64,000 nucleotides of DNA, taken from NCBI RefSeq assembly GCF_025822765.1, contig NZ_JACKUK010000027.1, positions 249,626-313,625 on the forward strand, in the 5' to 3' direction. Numbering within the stretch: position 1 is the first letter of the stretch; every line of letters starts with the position of its first letter. This document shows positions 9,426 to 17,314 of this stretch, in pieces. The translations under genes and the position numbers were made by a program. The notes below the pieces were generated by a model. It did no database searches. It was not told where the DNA came from and saw only the letters and a list, made by a program, of their open reading frames with translations. The DNA is from Mycobacterium barrassiae. Lineage in GTDB: Bacteria; Actinomycetota; Actinomycetes; Mycobacteriales; Mycobacteriaceae.

Positions 9426-10259
9426 ATGACGAAGCAATTCGACGGCAAAGTTGTATTCATTACGGGGGCGGCGCGCGGCCAAGGGCGTTCTCACGCGGTG
9501 CGATTCGCAGAAGAGGGAGCGAACATCATCGCCTTCGATCTGTGCGACCAGATCGACTGCGTGGGCTATCCGATGGCCACGCCGGAAGACCTCGACGAGA
9601 CCGTCAACCTCGTCGAGAAGACCGGGCAGCGCATCGTCGCCGAACAGGGCGACGTCCGTGATTTCGTAAGGCTCAAAGCGGCGGTGGCCAGCGGTGTCGC
9701 CGAGTTCGGGCGCATCGACTTCGTCCTCGCCAACGCCGGTATCGCACCGGTCATCAGCCCCGGCGCCGACGAGATGCAGTCATTCGTCGACGCCGTCGAC
9801 GTGATGCTCAAGGGGGTCTACTACGCCATCGAAGCGTCGCTACCCGCGATGCTTTCCCACGGCGACGGCGGGGCCATCGTCATCACGAGCTCCGTCGCGG
9901 GACTGTCCGGAATGCGGTTGAGGTTCGACCAGAAGCAACACGGCTTGATGGGTTACGCCGCGGCCAAGCACGGTGTGGTCGGGCTGATGCGGGGCTACGC
10001 GAATATGCTCGCCGAGAAGAACATTCGTGTCAACAGCGTCCATCCGACAGGTGTCGCCAGCCCGATGATCGTCAACCCGCAGGTCGAACAGCTGATGGCC
10101 GAACGCCCCGAGTACGCGGCGATCTTCGAGAACCTGCTTCCGGTGCCGATGATCGAACCGATCGACATCAGCGAGGCGATGGTCTACCTCTGCGGGGCAT
10201 CGGGCCGCTATATCACCGGGATCACGCTGCCTGTCGACGCGGGGTGGACGGCGAAGTAG
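9426..10259 (+). CDS. Mycofactocin-type SDR family oxidoreductase
   Basis: A 277-residue short-chain dehydrogenase. The nucleotide motif is GAARGQGRSHA near residue 12, and the catalytic YAAAK follows SSVAGLSG. An insertion after the second beta strand (DLCDQ...YPMATPEDLDETVNLVEKTG) is the hallmark of mycofactocin-coupled SDRs (TIGR03971), which hold NAD tightly and pass electrons to mycofactocin. The ATG at 9426 has a GGAGG site just upstream; 28 bases separate it from the previous gene. It is likely the alcohol or aminoalcohol dehydrogenase step. No mycofactocin biosynthesis genes are in the window. Confidence 0.9.
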   Translation: MTKQFDGKVVFITGAARGQGRSHAVRFAEEGANIIAFDLCDQIDCVGYPMATPEDLDETVNLVEKTGQRIVAEQGDVRDFVRLKAAVASGVAEFGRIDFVLANAGIAPVISPGADEMQSFVDAVDVMLKGVYYAIEASLPAMLSHGDGGAIVITSSVAGLSGMRLRFDQKQHGLMGYAAAKHGVVGLMRGYANMLAEKNIRVNSVHPTGVASPMIVNPQVEQLMAERPEYAAIFENLLPVPMIEPIDISEAMVYLCGASGRYITGITLPVDAGWTAK

Positions 10260-10262
10260 CTC

Positions 10263-10607
10263 TCAGAAGATCGAATAGACCTTGCGCACCGTCTCGTGCA
10301 ATTCCCAGGTGCCCTTCCAACCGATCGGGAACACCGCGACGTCGCCTGCCTTGATCTCTGCGGGTTCTCCCCCGTCTGGGGTCACAGTCATCCGGCCCGA
10401 CAAGACATAGATGACCTCGTTCTCGTCCTGAACCCAGTAGGACGGCCCCGCGGTGCATTGCCAGATGCCCGCGGACTTGTCGCCGTCCACCCAGATCTCC
10501 AGACCGTGCGTCGCCATCGGGCCGCCGGTCGCTTCGGCAAGCGGGCCCCAGTCTTCGAGTTCGGCGTCAGCGGCCTTGGCAAGTAGCGCGGTATCGATCG
10601 TGTTCAC
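10263..10607 (-). CDS. Cupin domain protein
   Basis: A 114-residue single-domain cupin of the Cupin_3 (DUF861) type. The barrel motif is centred on DENEVIYVLSGRMTV and AGDVAVFPIGWKGTWE. Such small cupins are often isomerases, binding proteins or ureidoglycine-aminohydrolase relatives; the exact role is not evident. Its ATG overlaps the stop of the FAD oxidoreductase gene by four bases (ATGA), so it is the second gene of a two-gene leftward operon behind operator copy 3. It ends three bases from the convergent SDR stop. Confidence 0.85.
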   Translation of the reverse strand: MNTIDTALLAKAADAELEDWGPLAEATGGPMATHGLEIWVDGDKSAGIWQCTAGPSYWVQDENEVIYVLSGRMTVTPDGGEPAEIKAGDVAVFPIGWKGTWELHETVRKVYSIF

Positions 10608-11824
10608 AATGTCGCTTTCTCCGGGAAGGGTAGTGAGATCGGTTCTGGGGCAACACGACTGTTGCCGTCGGCGTCGAAGCGGTCCAGCCCGAGATCGGTC
10701 AGATCAAGCCATGTACAGATGCCCGTCGTCGTCAGATCGGCGGCCACCTGCGCGACCGCGGGACCCCACATCATGCCGTGACCCGCCGGGCTGGCCACCA
10801 CCGTTCCCTCGACCGGACCGTCGTCGGTCAGCAGCGGCCCGAGGATGGGCAGGTGGTCGGGGGTGTAGTCGATGGTCGCCGCCCACGACCGCTTCAGCCC
10901 CAGTCCCGCGACCGCGGGGAACAGCTCCTCGATACGGTCGCGCATCTTGCGGTAGTAGACGGTGTCGAAGTCCGTCGCCACACCCGGCGGTTCCTCCGGG
11001 TTGCTCATCCCCCATAGCAGTCCCCCGGATTCCCCTGGCCGCCAGTAGATTCCGGAGCTGACGTCGAACACCATCGGCAGCTCGTTGACGTCGACACCCG
11101 GGACCGGCGCGGTGACCACCACCTGGTGGCGGGTGCCGCCGGCGTGGATACGACCGCCTGCAGCGCGGCCGACATCGGCCAGTTGCGGTCCACCCGTCAG
11201 GACGACGTGTGGTGTGTCGATCGGGCCTGCCGACGTGTCGACGCCGACGACGCGGCCGCCCGCGGCGCGAAGGCCGGTGAAGCTGCACCGTTCGCGTACC
11301 TCGACGCCGCATGCGGTGAGTGCGGCCGTGTATGCGAGCACGTTTCGCGGCGCGTCGATGTATCCGTCACCGGGGGCGTACGACGCACCCAGCGTTACGC
11401 CTCGCGCGAGGCCGGTGTCCCGGTCGTCGAGATCGTCGGCGGACAGCCATTCGACGTCGAGGCCGAGAGAATTCTGCAATGCGATGCGATCGTGTGCCTG
11501 CTGCACTTCGGCCGGGGTGAAACACGGCATCAGGTAGCCCTGTGCCACGAAGCCACAGTCCAGCGGGAATCGGTCTCCGCTGGCGGCGTAGAACTCCTGG
11601 GTGCGAAGACCCAGCTTGATGGCGGTTTCGGTACCGCCCTGGGCCCGCACCATGCCCGCGGCGCGGCTGCTGGCGCCTTCGCCGAGGGTTCGGGCCTCGA
11701 GCAGCACGACCTTGCGATCGCCGCTTTCGGCGAGCAGTACGGCCGTCCACGCCCCGACCGTGCCGCCGCCCACCACCACGACATCGGCACTGTGGGAGCT
11801 GGTCATAGCATGGAACGCTGGCAT
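10604..11824 (-). CDS. FAD-dependent oxidoreductase, DAO family (glycine/D-amino acid oxidase-like)
   Basis: A 406-residue (400 if started at the internal ATG at 11806) flavoprotein of the DadA/glycine-oxidase/sarcosine-oxidase family. The FAD motif is VVVVGGGTVGAW near the N-terminus, and the C-terminal segment SPAGHGMMWGPAVAQ is typical of DAO proteins. These enzymes oxidise C-N bonds of secondary or primary amines, which fits an amine-catabolic locus. Neither start has a clear Shine-Dalgarno; the ATG at 11824 begins two bases from the operator at 11826-11841, so the message may be leaderless or nearly so. It is divergent from the acyl-CoA dehydrogenase. Confidence 0.88.
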   Translation of the reverse strand: MPAFHAMTSSHSADVVVVGGGTVGAWTAVLLAESGDRKVVLLEARTLGEGASSRAAGMVRAQGGTETAIKLGLRTQEFYAASGDRFPLDCGFVAQGYLMPCFTPAEVQQAHDRIALQNSLGLDVEWLSADDLDDRDTGLARGVTLGASYAPGDGYIDAPRNVLAYTAALTACGVEVRERCSFTGLRAAGGRVVGVDTSAGPIDTPHVVLTGGPQLADVGRAAGGRIHAGGTRHQVVVTAPVPGVDVNELPMVFDVSSGIYWRPGESGGLLWGMSNPEEPPGVATDFDTVYYRKMRDRIEELFPAVAGLGLKRSWAATIDYTPDHLPILGPLLTDDGPVEGTVVASPAGHGMMWGPAVAQVAADLTTTGICTWLDLTDLGLDRFDADGNSRVAPEPISLPFPEKATL

Positions 11825-11825
11825 A

Positions 11826-11841
11826 GACTGAACGCTCAGTC
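11826..11841. promoter_or_regulatory. TetR/BetI-type operator, copy 3
   Basis: GACTGA-ACGC-TCAGTC is a perfect 6-bp inverted repeat with a 4-bp spacer, flanked by CATA and CAA exactly as in copy 1. It lies between the divergent DAO oxidoreductase (start 11824) and acyl-CoA dehydrogenase (start 11859). Binding here should occlude both promoters. Confidence 0.75.
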
Positions 11842-11858
11842 AAGAGGTGGAGGTATGG

Positions 11859-13013
11859 ATGTACGGCCTGACGGAGCAAGATCGGCGCATCCGCGATACC
11901 GCGCGAGCGTTCGTCGAAACACTGATGCCGTACGAGGTGGAGGCCGAGCTGGCCGGGGGCGTGCTGGCCAAGGAGATCACTGCCGAGCATCAGGCGCGTG
12001 CAATCGAATTGGGTTTGTATGCCACCAATATGCCGACGTCAGTTGGCGGTCCCGGATACACCGCCCTGCAGCAGGTGCTGGTTCAGGAACAGTGCGGGCG
12101 GGTGACCAACGGATTGGGCTGGGTGATGGCCACGCCGCCGCAGTGGTGGGTTGACGTCGCCACCGACTACCAACGTGAACGCTGGCTCCTGCCGTCGGTG
12201 CGCGGCGAGAAACACGAGGCCTATGCGATCACCGAGGAGTTCGCGGGCTCAGACGTCTCCGCGCTGGTGGCTACCGCCCGACGCGACGGCGACGAATACG
12301 TGATCAACGGGGTCAAGTGGCACGTCACGTCGTTCAACCTCGCCGACTACGTCTTCGTCGAAGCCGTGCTCCCCGACGGCGACCACGTGCTGCTGGTGGT
12401 CGATCTGCCATGGCCGGGCGTGGAAGTGGTTCGCACGCCTCACTATTCGCATCACATCGCCGACGAGCATCCGATCGTCGCGTTCAACGACGTGCGTGTT
12501 CCGCTCGAGAACCTGGTCGGTACCGAGGGCGGTCCGATGCCATTCACCCAGGACTGGTTCCGATTCGAGCGGATGATGGTGGCGGCGCGGTGTGTGGGCG
12601 CGGCGCAGCGCCTCGTCGACGAGACGACCGCGTTCGCGCAGACCCGGATCGTCGATGGCAAGCCGTTGGGCGAGCACCAGTTGGTGGCGGGCATGCTCGC
12701 CGATAATGCGACCGAACTATTCGCCGCCAGAACCATGCTCTACGAGGTGGCCCGGTCGATCGACGCCGGACACGACCGCAAGACACTGCACGGCCAAGCG
12801 TCGATGGCGAAGCTGTACTGCTCGGAGATGGCCGGGCGAGTCGCCGACCGTGCGGTGCAGATCTTCGGCGGCCGTGGCTACATGCGCGAGAACGTCGCCG
12901 AGCGCATGTTCCGCGAGCTTCGCGTGGAACGCATCTGGGAGGGCGCCAGCGAGATCCAGCGGATCATCGTGGGCCGTCAACTGATGACCCGCGGCCCGGC
13001 CGCCCTACTCTAG
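11859..13013 (+). CDS. Acyl-CoA dehydrogenase family protein
   Basis: A 384-residue acyl-CoA dehydrogenase. The FAD/substrate segment YAITEEFAGSDVSAL and the NGVKWHVTSF segment mark the middle beta domain, and the C-terminal helix bundle carries RIWEGASEIQRIIVGRQL with the position of a short-chain-type catalytic Glu. The ATG at 11859 is preferred to the GTG at 11847 because GAGGTGGAGG sits five to six bases upstream of it. It stands alone as the rightward transcript behind operator copy 3. In this locus it could oxidise a CoA ester derived from the imported amine. Confidence 0.9.
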   Translation: MYGLTEQDRRIRDTARAFVETLMPYEVEAELAGGVLAKEITAEHQARAIELGLYATNMPTSVGGPGYTALQQVLVQEQCGRVTNGLGWVMATPPQWWVDVATDYQRERWLLPSVRGEKHEAYAITEEFAGSDVSALVATARRDGDEYVINGVKWHVTSFNLADYVFVEAVLPDGDHVLLVVDLPWPGVEVVRTPHYSHHIADEHPIVAFNDVRVPLENLVGTEGGPMPFTQDWFRFERMMVAARCVGAAQRLVDETTAFAQTRIVDGKPLGEHQLVAGMLADNATELFAARTMLYEVARSIDAGHDRKTLHGQASMAKLYCSEMAGRVADRAVQIFGGRGYMRENVAERMFRELRVERIWEGASEIQRIIVGRQLMTRGPAALL

Positions 13014-13020
13014 TTTTGTT

Positions 13021-13073
13021 GCGATTTCGGCGTGCTGGGTCACGCTGAGCGGTACCCAGCACGCCGAAATCGC
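13021..13073. terminator. Bidirectional hairpin between convergent acyl-CoA dehydrogenase genes
   Basis: Two perfect 20-bp inverted arms (13021-13040 and 13054-13073) enclose a 13-base loop in the 64-base gap between convergent genes. The transcript would form a very strong stem from either strand. There is no long U-tract. The stem is far longer than a minimal terminator, so it may also be a copy of a dispersed mycobacterial palindrome. Confidence 0.7.
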
Positions 13074-13077
13074 TGGT

Positions 13078-14220
13078 TTAGAGGCCGAGGTCGCGGCCGA
13101 TGATTTCCTTCATGATCTCGGTCGTGCCGCCGAAGATCGTCTGGATACGTCCGTCGACGTAGTCGCGGGCGACGCGATACTCAAGCATGTAGCCGTAGCC
13201 GCCGTGCAGCTGCACGCACCGGTCGACGACCTTCTTTGCGACCTCCGTGGCCCACCACTTCGCCTTGGCCGCCTCCACGGCGGTCAGCTCACCGTCGACG
13301 ACACCCTGCAGGCACCGGTCGATGTACTGCTCAGTGACTTCGAGTTCGGTGTCCATCTCGGCGAGCAGGAACCGGTTGTGCTGGAAGCTGCCGATCGGCT
13401 GGCCGAACGCCTTGCGGTCCTTGGCGTACTGCAGTGTCTGACGCCAGGTTTCACGCGCGCCGGCGATCGCGCTGATCGCGATCGAGAGCCGCTCCGACGG
13501 CAGGTTCTGCATCAGGTGGTAGAAGCCGCGACCTTCCTTGCCCAGCAGGTTGGCGCTCGGCACGCGGACGTTCTCGAAGTGCAGCTCCGAGGTGTCCTGC
13601 GCGTGCAAACCCATCTTGTCGAGCTTGCGACCGCGGGTGAAGCCCGGCATGTCGCGTTCGACGACCAGCAGGCTGAAGCCCTTGTGGCCGGCTTCGGGAT
13701 CGGTACGGGCAACCACCACGACGAGGTCGCTGTTGATGCCCGATGAAATGAATGTCTTGGAGCCGTTGACGATCCAGTCGTCGCCGTCGCGCACGGCCGA
13801 GGTACGGATACCGGCCAGGTCGCTGCCTGCGCCGGGTTCCGTCATCGCGATCGCGATGATCGTCTCGCCGCTGGCGATGCCCGGCAGCCAGCGCTGCTTC
13901 TGCTCGTCGTTGCAGAGGTCCTTGAAGTACGGGCCGACGACGTCGTTGTGCAGGCTCAGCGCGGGACCGTGCACACCGGCCTTGGCGATCTCCTCGTCGA
14001 TGATCGCGTTGAACCGGAAGTCGTCGGAACCGCCGCCCCCGAACTCCTCGGGCATGTTGAACCCGATCAGCCCGTACTTACCTGCCGCAACATAGGCCGA
14101 CCGATCGACGATGCGCTCGGCCTCCCACTTCTCGTGGTTGGGCACGAGCTCGCGCTCGATGTATTCACGGACGGTGTCGCGGAACGCTTCGTGCTCGGCG
14201 TCGTAAATCGTGCGCTTCAA
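13078..14220 (-). CDS. Acyl-CoA dehydrogenase (long-chain/isovaleryl type)
   Basis: A 380-residue acyl-CoA dehydrogenase with AMTEPGAGSDLAGI and GSKTFISSG in the beta domain and IQTIFGGTTEIMKEIIGRDL at the C-terminus. The C-terminal catalytic position is Gly-Gly rather than Glu-Gly, so the base is expected in NLPSERLSIA, as in long-chain and isovaleryl enzymes. The start is a TTG at 14220 with GGGAA upstream. It is the third gene of a leftward beta-oxidation operon, after thiolase and crotonase, and is likely controlled by the divergent FadR/GntR regulator. Confidence 0.92.
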   Translation of the reverse strand: MKRTIYDAEHEAFRDTVREYIERELVPNHEKWEAERIVDRSAYVAAGKYGLIGFNMPEEFGGGGSDDFRFNAIIDEEIAKAGVHGPALSLHNDVVGPYFKDLCNDEQKQRWLPGIASGETIIAIAMTEPGAGSDLAGIRTSAVRDGDDWIVNGSKTFISSGINSDLVVVVARTDPEAGHKGFSLLVVERDMPGFTRGRKLDKMGLHAQDTSELHFENVRVPSANLLGKEGRGFYHLMQNLPSERLSIAISAIAGARETWRQTLQYAKDRKAFGQPIGSFQHNRFLLAEMDTELEVTEQYIDRCLQGVVDGELTAVEAAKAKWWATEVAKKVVDRCVQLHGGYGYMLEYRVARDYVDGRIQTIFGGTTEIMKEIIGRDLGL

Positions 14221-14227
14221 TGTCTTT

Positions 14228-14254
14228 CCCTTACTTCGCTTACTTTGCTTACTT
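14228..14254. repeat. Three 9-bp tandem units between crotonase stop and acyl-CoA dehydrogenase start
   Basis: The units CCCTTACTT, CGCTTACTT and TGCTTACTT follow each other without gaps, differing only in the first two bases. On the coding strand they read as repeats of AAGTAAGNN, the first of which carries the crotonase TAA stop. The last unit, AAGTAAGGG, contributes the ribosome-binding region of the next gene. Confidence 0.8.
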
Positions 14255-15046
14255 GGCTTTCCAGACTGGCTGGCGCTTCTCTGCGAAGGCCAGCGGTCCT
14301 TCTTTGGCGTCCTCGGAACGAATCACGGTGCCGATTTCGCGCATGGTCCTGGTCCAGCCGGGCTCATCGCCGACGATGACGCCGTCGTCGACGCCCATCG
14401 CGACCCTCTTGCTCGCCCATACCGCAAGCGGCGCATTGCAAGTGATCCGCTCGGCGAGCGCGAGCGCCGCCTCGACCGCGGTGCCGTCGGGTACGACTTC
14501 GTTGATCAGACCCCACTTCAGGGCGTCGGCCGAACTCATCGGCTCGCCGGTGAACAGCAGCTCCATCGCGGCCTTGCGGGGCAGGTGGTCGACGATGCGG
14601 AACACACCGCCCGCGGCGGCGATCAGACCGCGCTTCACCTCAGGCAACCCGAACTTGGCCCGCTCTTCGGCGACGACGAGATCGCTGGCGAGTGCGAGTT
14701 CGGTTCCGCCTCCGAGCGCGGTGCCGTTGACCGCGGCGATGGTGGGCTTGTCGATGTAGTGGTGGACGTATCCGGCGAAGCCCCAATCGGCGTGGTCGGG
14801 ATGGAACAAGTTCTCCCGCCGCGAGATGGCCTTCAAATCAGCACCGGCGCAGAAAGATTCGCCGGCGCCGGTGATGACGACGGCCCGGACCTCGGGATCG
14901 TCCTGTGCTGCCTGCAGCGCATCGCCCACAGCGGTGCTCACCGCACTGTTGACGGCGTTACGGGCCTCCGGCCGGTTGAGCGTGATGATGAGGACGTTTC
15001 CCCGCCGCTCGGTGAGAGCGGCGGGGGCGGTGACGTCCGTTGTCAC
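14249..15046 (-). CDS. Enoyl-CoA hydratase/isomerase family protein (crotonase)
   Basis: A 265-residue crotonase. The oxyanion-hole segment is FCAGADLKA, and both catalytic glutamates of enoyl-CoA hydratase are present, in ALGGGTELALASD and in FGLPEVKRG. The GTG at 15046 is chosen because it overlaps the thiolase stop as GTGA; a longer frame would run back into the thiolase gene. It forms the middle gene of the thiolase-crotonase-dehydrogenase operon, giving three core activities of a beta-oxidation cycle. No separate 3-hydroxyacyl-CoA dehydrogenase is adjacent. Confidence 0.92.
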   Translation of the reverse strand: MTTDVTAPAALTERRGNVLIITLNRPEARNAVNSAVSTAVGDALQAAQDDPEVRAVVITGAGESFCAGADLKAISRRENLFHPDHADWGFAGYVHHYIDKPTIAAVNGTALGGGTELALASDLVVAEERAKFGLPEVKRGLIAAAGGVFRIVDHLPRKAAMELLFTGEPMSSADALKWGLINEVVPDGTAVEAALALAERITCNAPLAVWASKRVAMGVDDGVIVGDEPGWTRTMREIGTVIRSEDAKEGPLAFAEKRQPVWKAK

Positions 15047-16200
15047 AACAGTTCGAGGATGGTGGCGTTGGCCTGGCCGCCACCCTCGCACATGGTCTGC
15101 AGGCCGTACTTAATTCCCTTGTCCCGCATGTGGTAGAGCATCGTCGTCATGATGCGGGCACCGGAGCCACCGAGCGGGTGCCCGAGCGCGATGGCGCCGC
15201 CGTTCGGGTTCAGCTTCTTCTCGTCGGCGCCGATGTCCTTCAGCCACGCCAGCGGTACCGGGGCGAAGGCCTCGTTGACCTCGAACACGCCGATCTCGTC
15301 GAGCGAGAGTCCCGACCTCTTCAGCGCCTTCTGGGTGGCGGGGATCGGAGCGGTCAGCATGATGACGGGATCAGCACCGGCCAGCACCGCGGTGTGGACC
15401 CTGGCAATCGGCTTGAGGCCCAACGACTTCGCCTTCTCGGCCGACATGAACAGCAGGGCGGCCGAGCCGTCCGAGATCTGGCTGGAGTTGCCGGCGTGGA
15501 TCACGCCGTCTTCCTTGAACGCGGGTTTGATCTTGCCGATCGACTCGATGGTGCCGCCGCGGCGGATGCCCTCGTCCTGAGTCACGACGGTGTCGTTGCC
15601 GTCAGCGTCCTTGGTCTTGATGCCGACGATCTGGTCATCGAACGCACCGGAATCCTGTGCGGCCGCGGCCTTCTCGTGCGAGCCAAGCGAGAACTGATCG
15701 AGGTCGGTCCGGCTGAAGCCCCACTGGTCGGCGATCATCTCGGCGCCGATGCCCTGGTTCGGGGTCTGGGAGTAGCGGCTGCGGAACGCCTCCGGGTACG
15801 GATGTCCGCCGTTGGCCAGCGACGAACCCATCGGCGTTCGCGACATCGACTCGACGCCACCGGCGACGACGACGTCGTAGTGCCCGGCGATGACGCCGGC
15901 CGCTGCGAAGTGCACCGACTGCTGGCTCGACCCGCACTGCCGATCGACGGTCACACCCGGAACACTCTCCGGCCAGCCCGCCGCGAGCACCGCGGTACGT
16001 GCGATGTCGAGGGCCTGCTCACCGGCCTGCATAACGCAGCCCCAGATCACGTCGTCGACGATGCCCGGATCAACGCCTGCGCGCTCGACCAGTCCGTTGA
16101 GCACCTGCGCAGATAGATCACCCGCGTGCACACCGGAAAGTCCGCCGTTGCGCTTGCCGACCGGCGCCCGTACAGCCTCGACGATGACGGCTTCAGCCAT
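15043..16200 (-). CDS. Acetyl-CoA C-acyltransferase (thiolase)
   Basis: A 385-residue thiolase. The nucleophilic cysteine is in VDRQCGSSQQ (about Cys92), the Asn of VNEAFAPV and the His of GGAIALGHPLGGSG are present, and the second catalytic Cys is in TMCEGGGQAN. It is the first gene of the leftward beta-oxidation operon; CTTCTCCTTTG just right of the start gives a good ribosome-binding site on the coding strand. The upstream 219-base region carries overlapping palindromes and the divergent GntR gene. Confidence 0.93.
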   Translation of the reverse strand: MAEAVIVEAVRAPVGKRNGGLSGVHAGDLSAQVLNGLVERAGVDPGIVDDVIWGCVMQAGEQALDIARTAVLAAGWPESVPGVTVDRQCGSSQQSVHFAAAGVIAGHYDVVVAGGVESMSRTPMGSSLANGGHPYPEAFRSRYSQTPNQGIGAEMIADQWGFSRTDLDQFSLGSHEKAAAAQDSGAFDDQIVGIKTKDADGNDTVVTQDEGIRRGGTIESIGKIKPAFKEDGVIHAGNSSQISDGSAALLFMSAEKAKSLGLKPIARVHTAVLAGADPVIMLTAPIPATQKALKRSGLSLDEIGVFEVNEAFAPVPLAWLKDIGADEKKLNPNGGAIALGHPLGGSGARIMTTMLYHMRDKGIKYGLQTMCEGGGQANATILELL

Positions 16201-16254
16201 GACCCTTCTCCTTTGAAAGTCGTGTTTTCCCGAAGGTAGAGCAACGTAGTTTAC

Positions 16255-16278
16255 TAGGTCAACCTACTGGTTGGTAGG
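16255..16278. promoter_or_regulatory. Overlapping palindromes, candidate operator of the fatty-acid operon
   Basis: TAGGT-CA-ACCTA (16255-16266) and CCTAC-TGGTTG-GTAGG (16263-16278) overlap in the divergent region between thiolase (start 16200) and the GntR regulator (start 16420). Either could be a binding site for the FadR-type regulator or for an unlinked TetR. The position, about 55-80 bases upstream of the thiolase start, suits an operator for that operon. Which protein binds is unknown. Confidence 0.45.
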
Positions 16279-16419
16279 GTGGGATACCTCTCACGCTACG
16301 CCGGACAGAAACTCCAACCACCTGCGCGTATACGCACTGCCCATGAACCTAGCGTCCCACATGGTTTACTGAGTTGCATAGCTGGCTGTACCGCCAGTCA
16401 CCTTTTCCGGGAGTAAGCA

Positions 16420-17211
16420 GTGGCTCGAAGTACCCCACTGGCGCCGATGATCGGCCCAGACGGCGTGGGCGGAGGCACGGCGGTCCGATCGCCGAAGACC
16501 GCCGAACTCGTCGCCGGGACGTTGCGGCGCATGGTGGTCGACGGCCAGCTCAAGGACGGCGACTTCCTGCCCAACGAAGCAGAGCTGATGGCCCATTTCG
16601 GCGTCAGCCGGCCGACGTTGCGCGAAGCAGTGCGAGTCCTGGAATCCGAGCGGCTCGTCGAGGTCCGCCGAGGCTCACGCACCGGCGCTCGCGTTCGTGT
16701 GCCCGGCCCCGAGATCGTGGCCCGTCCCGCCGGGCTCCTGCTCGAGTTGTCGGGCGCGACCATCGCCGATCTCATGACGGCCCGGGCCGGGATCGAACCG
16801 ATGGCCGCCCGCCTGCTCGCAGAATCCGGAACGGTCGAAGCGTTCGATGAGCTGGACCAGATGCTCGCCGACCACGTTCCCTCGGGGTGGCAGACGGGTC
16901 GGCTTGCCGAGACGACAGGTGATTTCCACCAGCGGCTCGTCGAGCTGTCGGGAAACGCGACGCTGACGATCATCGCCGGGATGCTGCAGGAGATCACCGT
17001 GCGGCACACCGCATTCGCCTTCAAGGAGGGCCGCCCGGTATCCAAGGCGGACTTCGACAAGCTGATGCGCTCCTACCAACGCCTGATGCAGCTGCTGCGG
17101 TCGCGCGACGGCGCAGCGGCCGAAGCCCACTGGCGCACACACCTCGACGTGGCACGCAACCTGATGCTGGAGGGGTTGGAGGACGTCAAAGTCCGCGACG
17201 TCATGGGGTGA
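16420..17211 (+). CDS. FadR/GntR family transcriptional regulator (FCD domain)
   Basis: A 263-residue regulator. The N-terminal winged helix (about 20-85) has the GntR pattern LPNEAELMAHFGVSRPTLREAVRVLESERLVEVRRGSRTGARV. An all-helical C-terminal FCD ligand domain follows, with metal-site-like acidic and His residues (DFHQRLVELSGN and HWRTHLDVARN). The start is a GTG with GGGAG about seven bases upstream. It is divergent from the thiolase operon and is its likely regulator, probably responding to an acyl-CoA or organic acid. Confidence 0.92.
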   Translation: MARSTPLAPMIGPDGVGGGTAVRSPKTAELVAGTLRRMVVDGQLKDGDFLPNEAELMAHFGVSRPTLREAVRVLESERLVEVRRGSRTGARVRVPGPEIVARPAGLLLELSGATIADLMTARAGIEPMAARLLAESGTVEAFDELDQMLADHVPSGWQTGRLAETTGDFHQRLVELSGNATLTIIAGMLQEITVRHTAFAFKEGRPVSKADFDKLMRSYQRLMQLLRSRDGAAAEAHWRTHLDVARNLMLEGLEDVKVRDVMG

Positions 17212-17239
17212 GGAGCTTGCGGCCTGCCGGCGCAACGCT

Positions 17240-17288
17240 ATCCACGTTCTGCAGACGTTTACTCGAACTTCTTCTGCAAAACGTGGAT
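17240..17288. terminator. Bidirectional hairpin after the GntR gene
   Basis: Inverted arms of 15 bases (ATCCACGTTCTGCAG at 17240-17254 and its complement with one mismatch at 17274-17288) flank a 19-base loop. The element fills the 103-base gap between the convergent GntR regulator and DUF3556 gene. It can fold on both strands. No strong U-tract is present. Confidence 0.65.
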
Positions 17289-17314
17289 ACCGATGATTCA
17301 CGGCGGAGTAGAGG

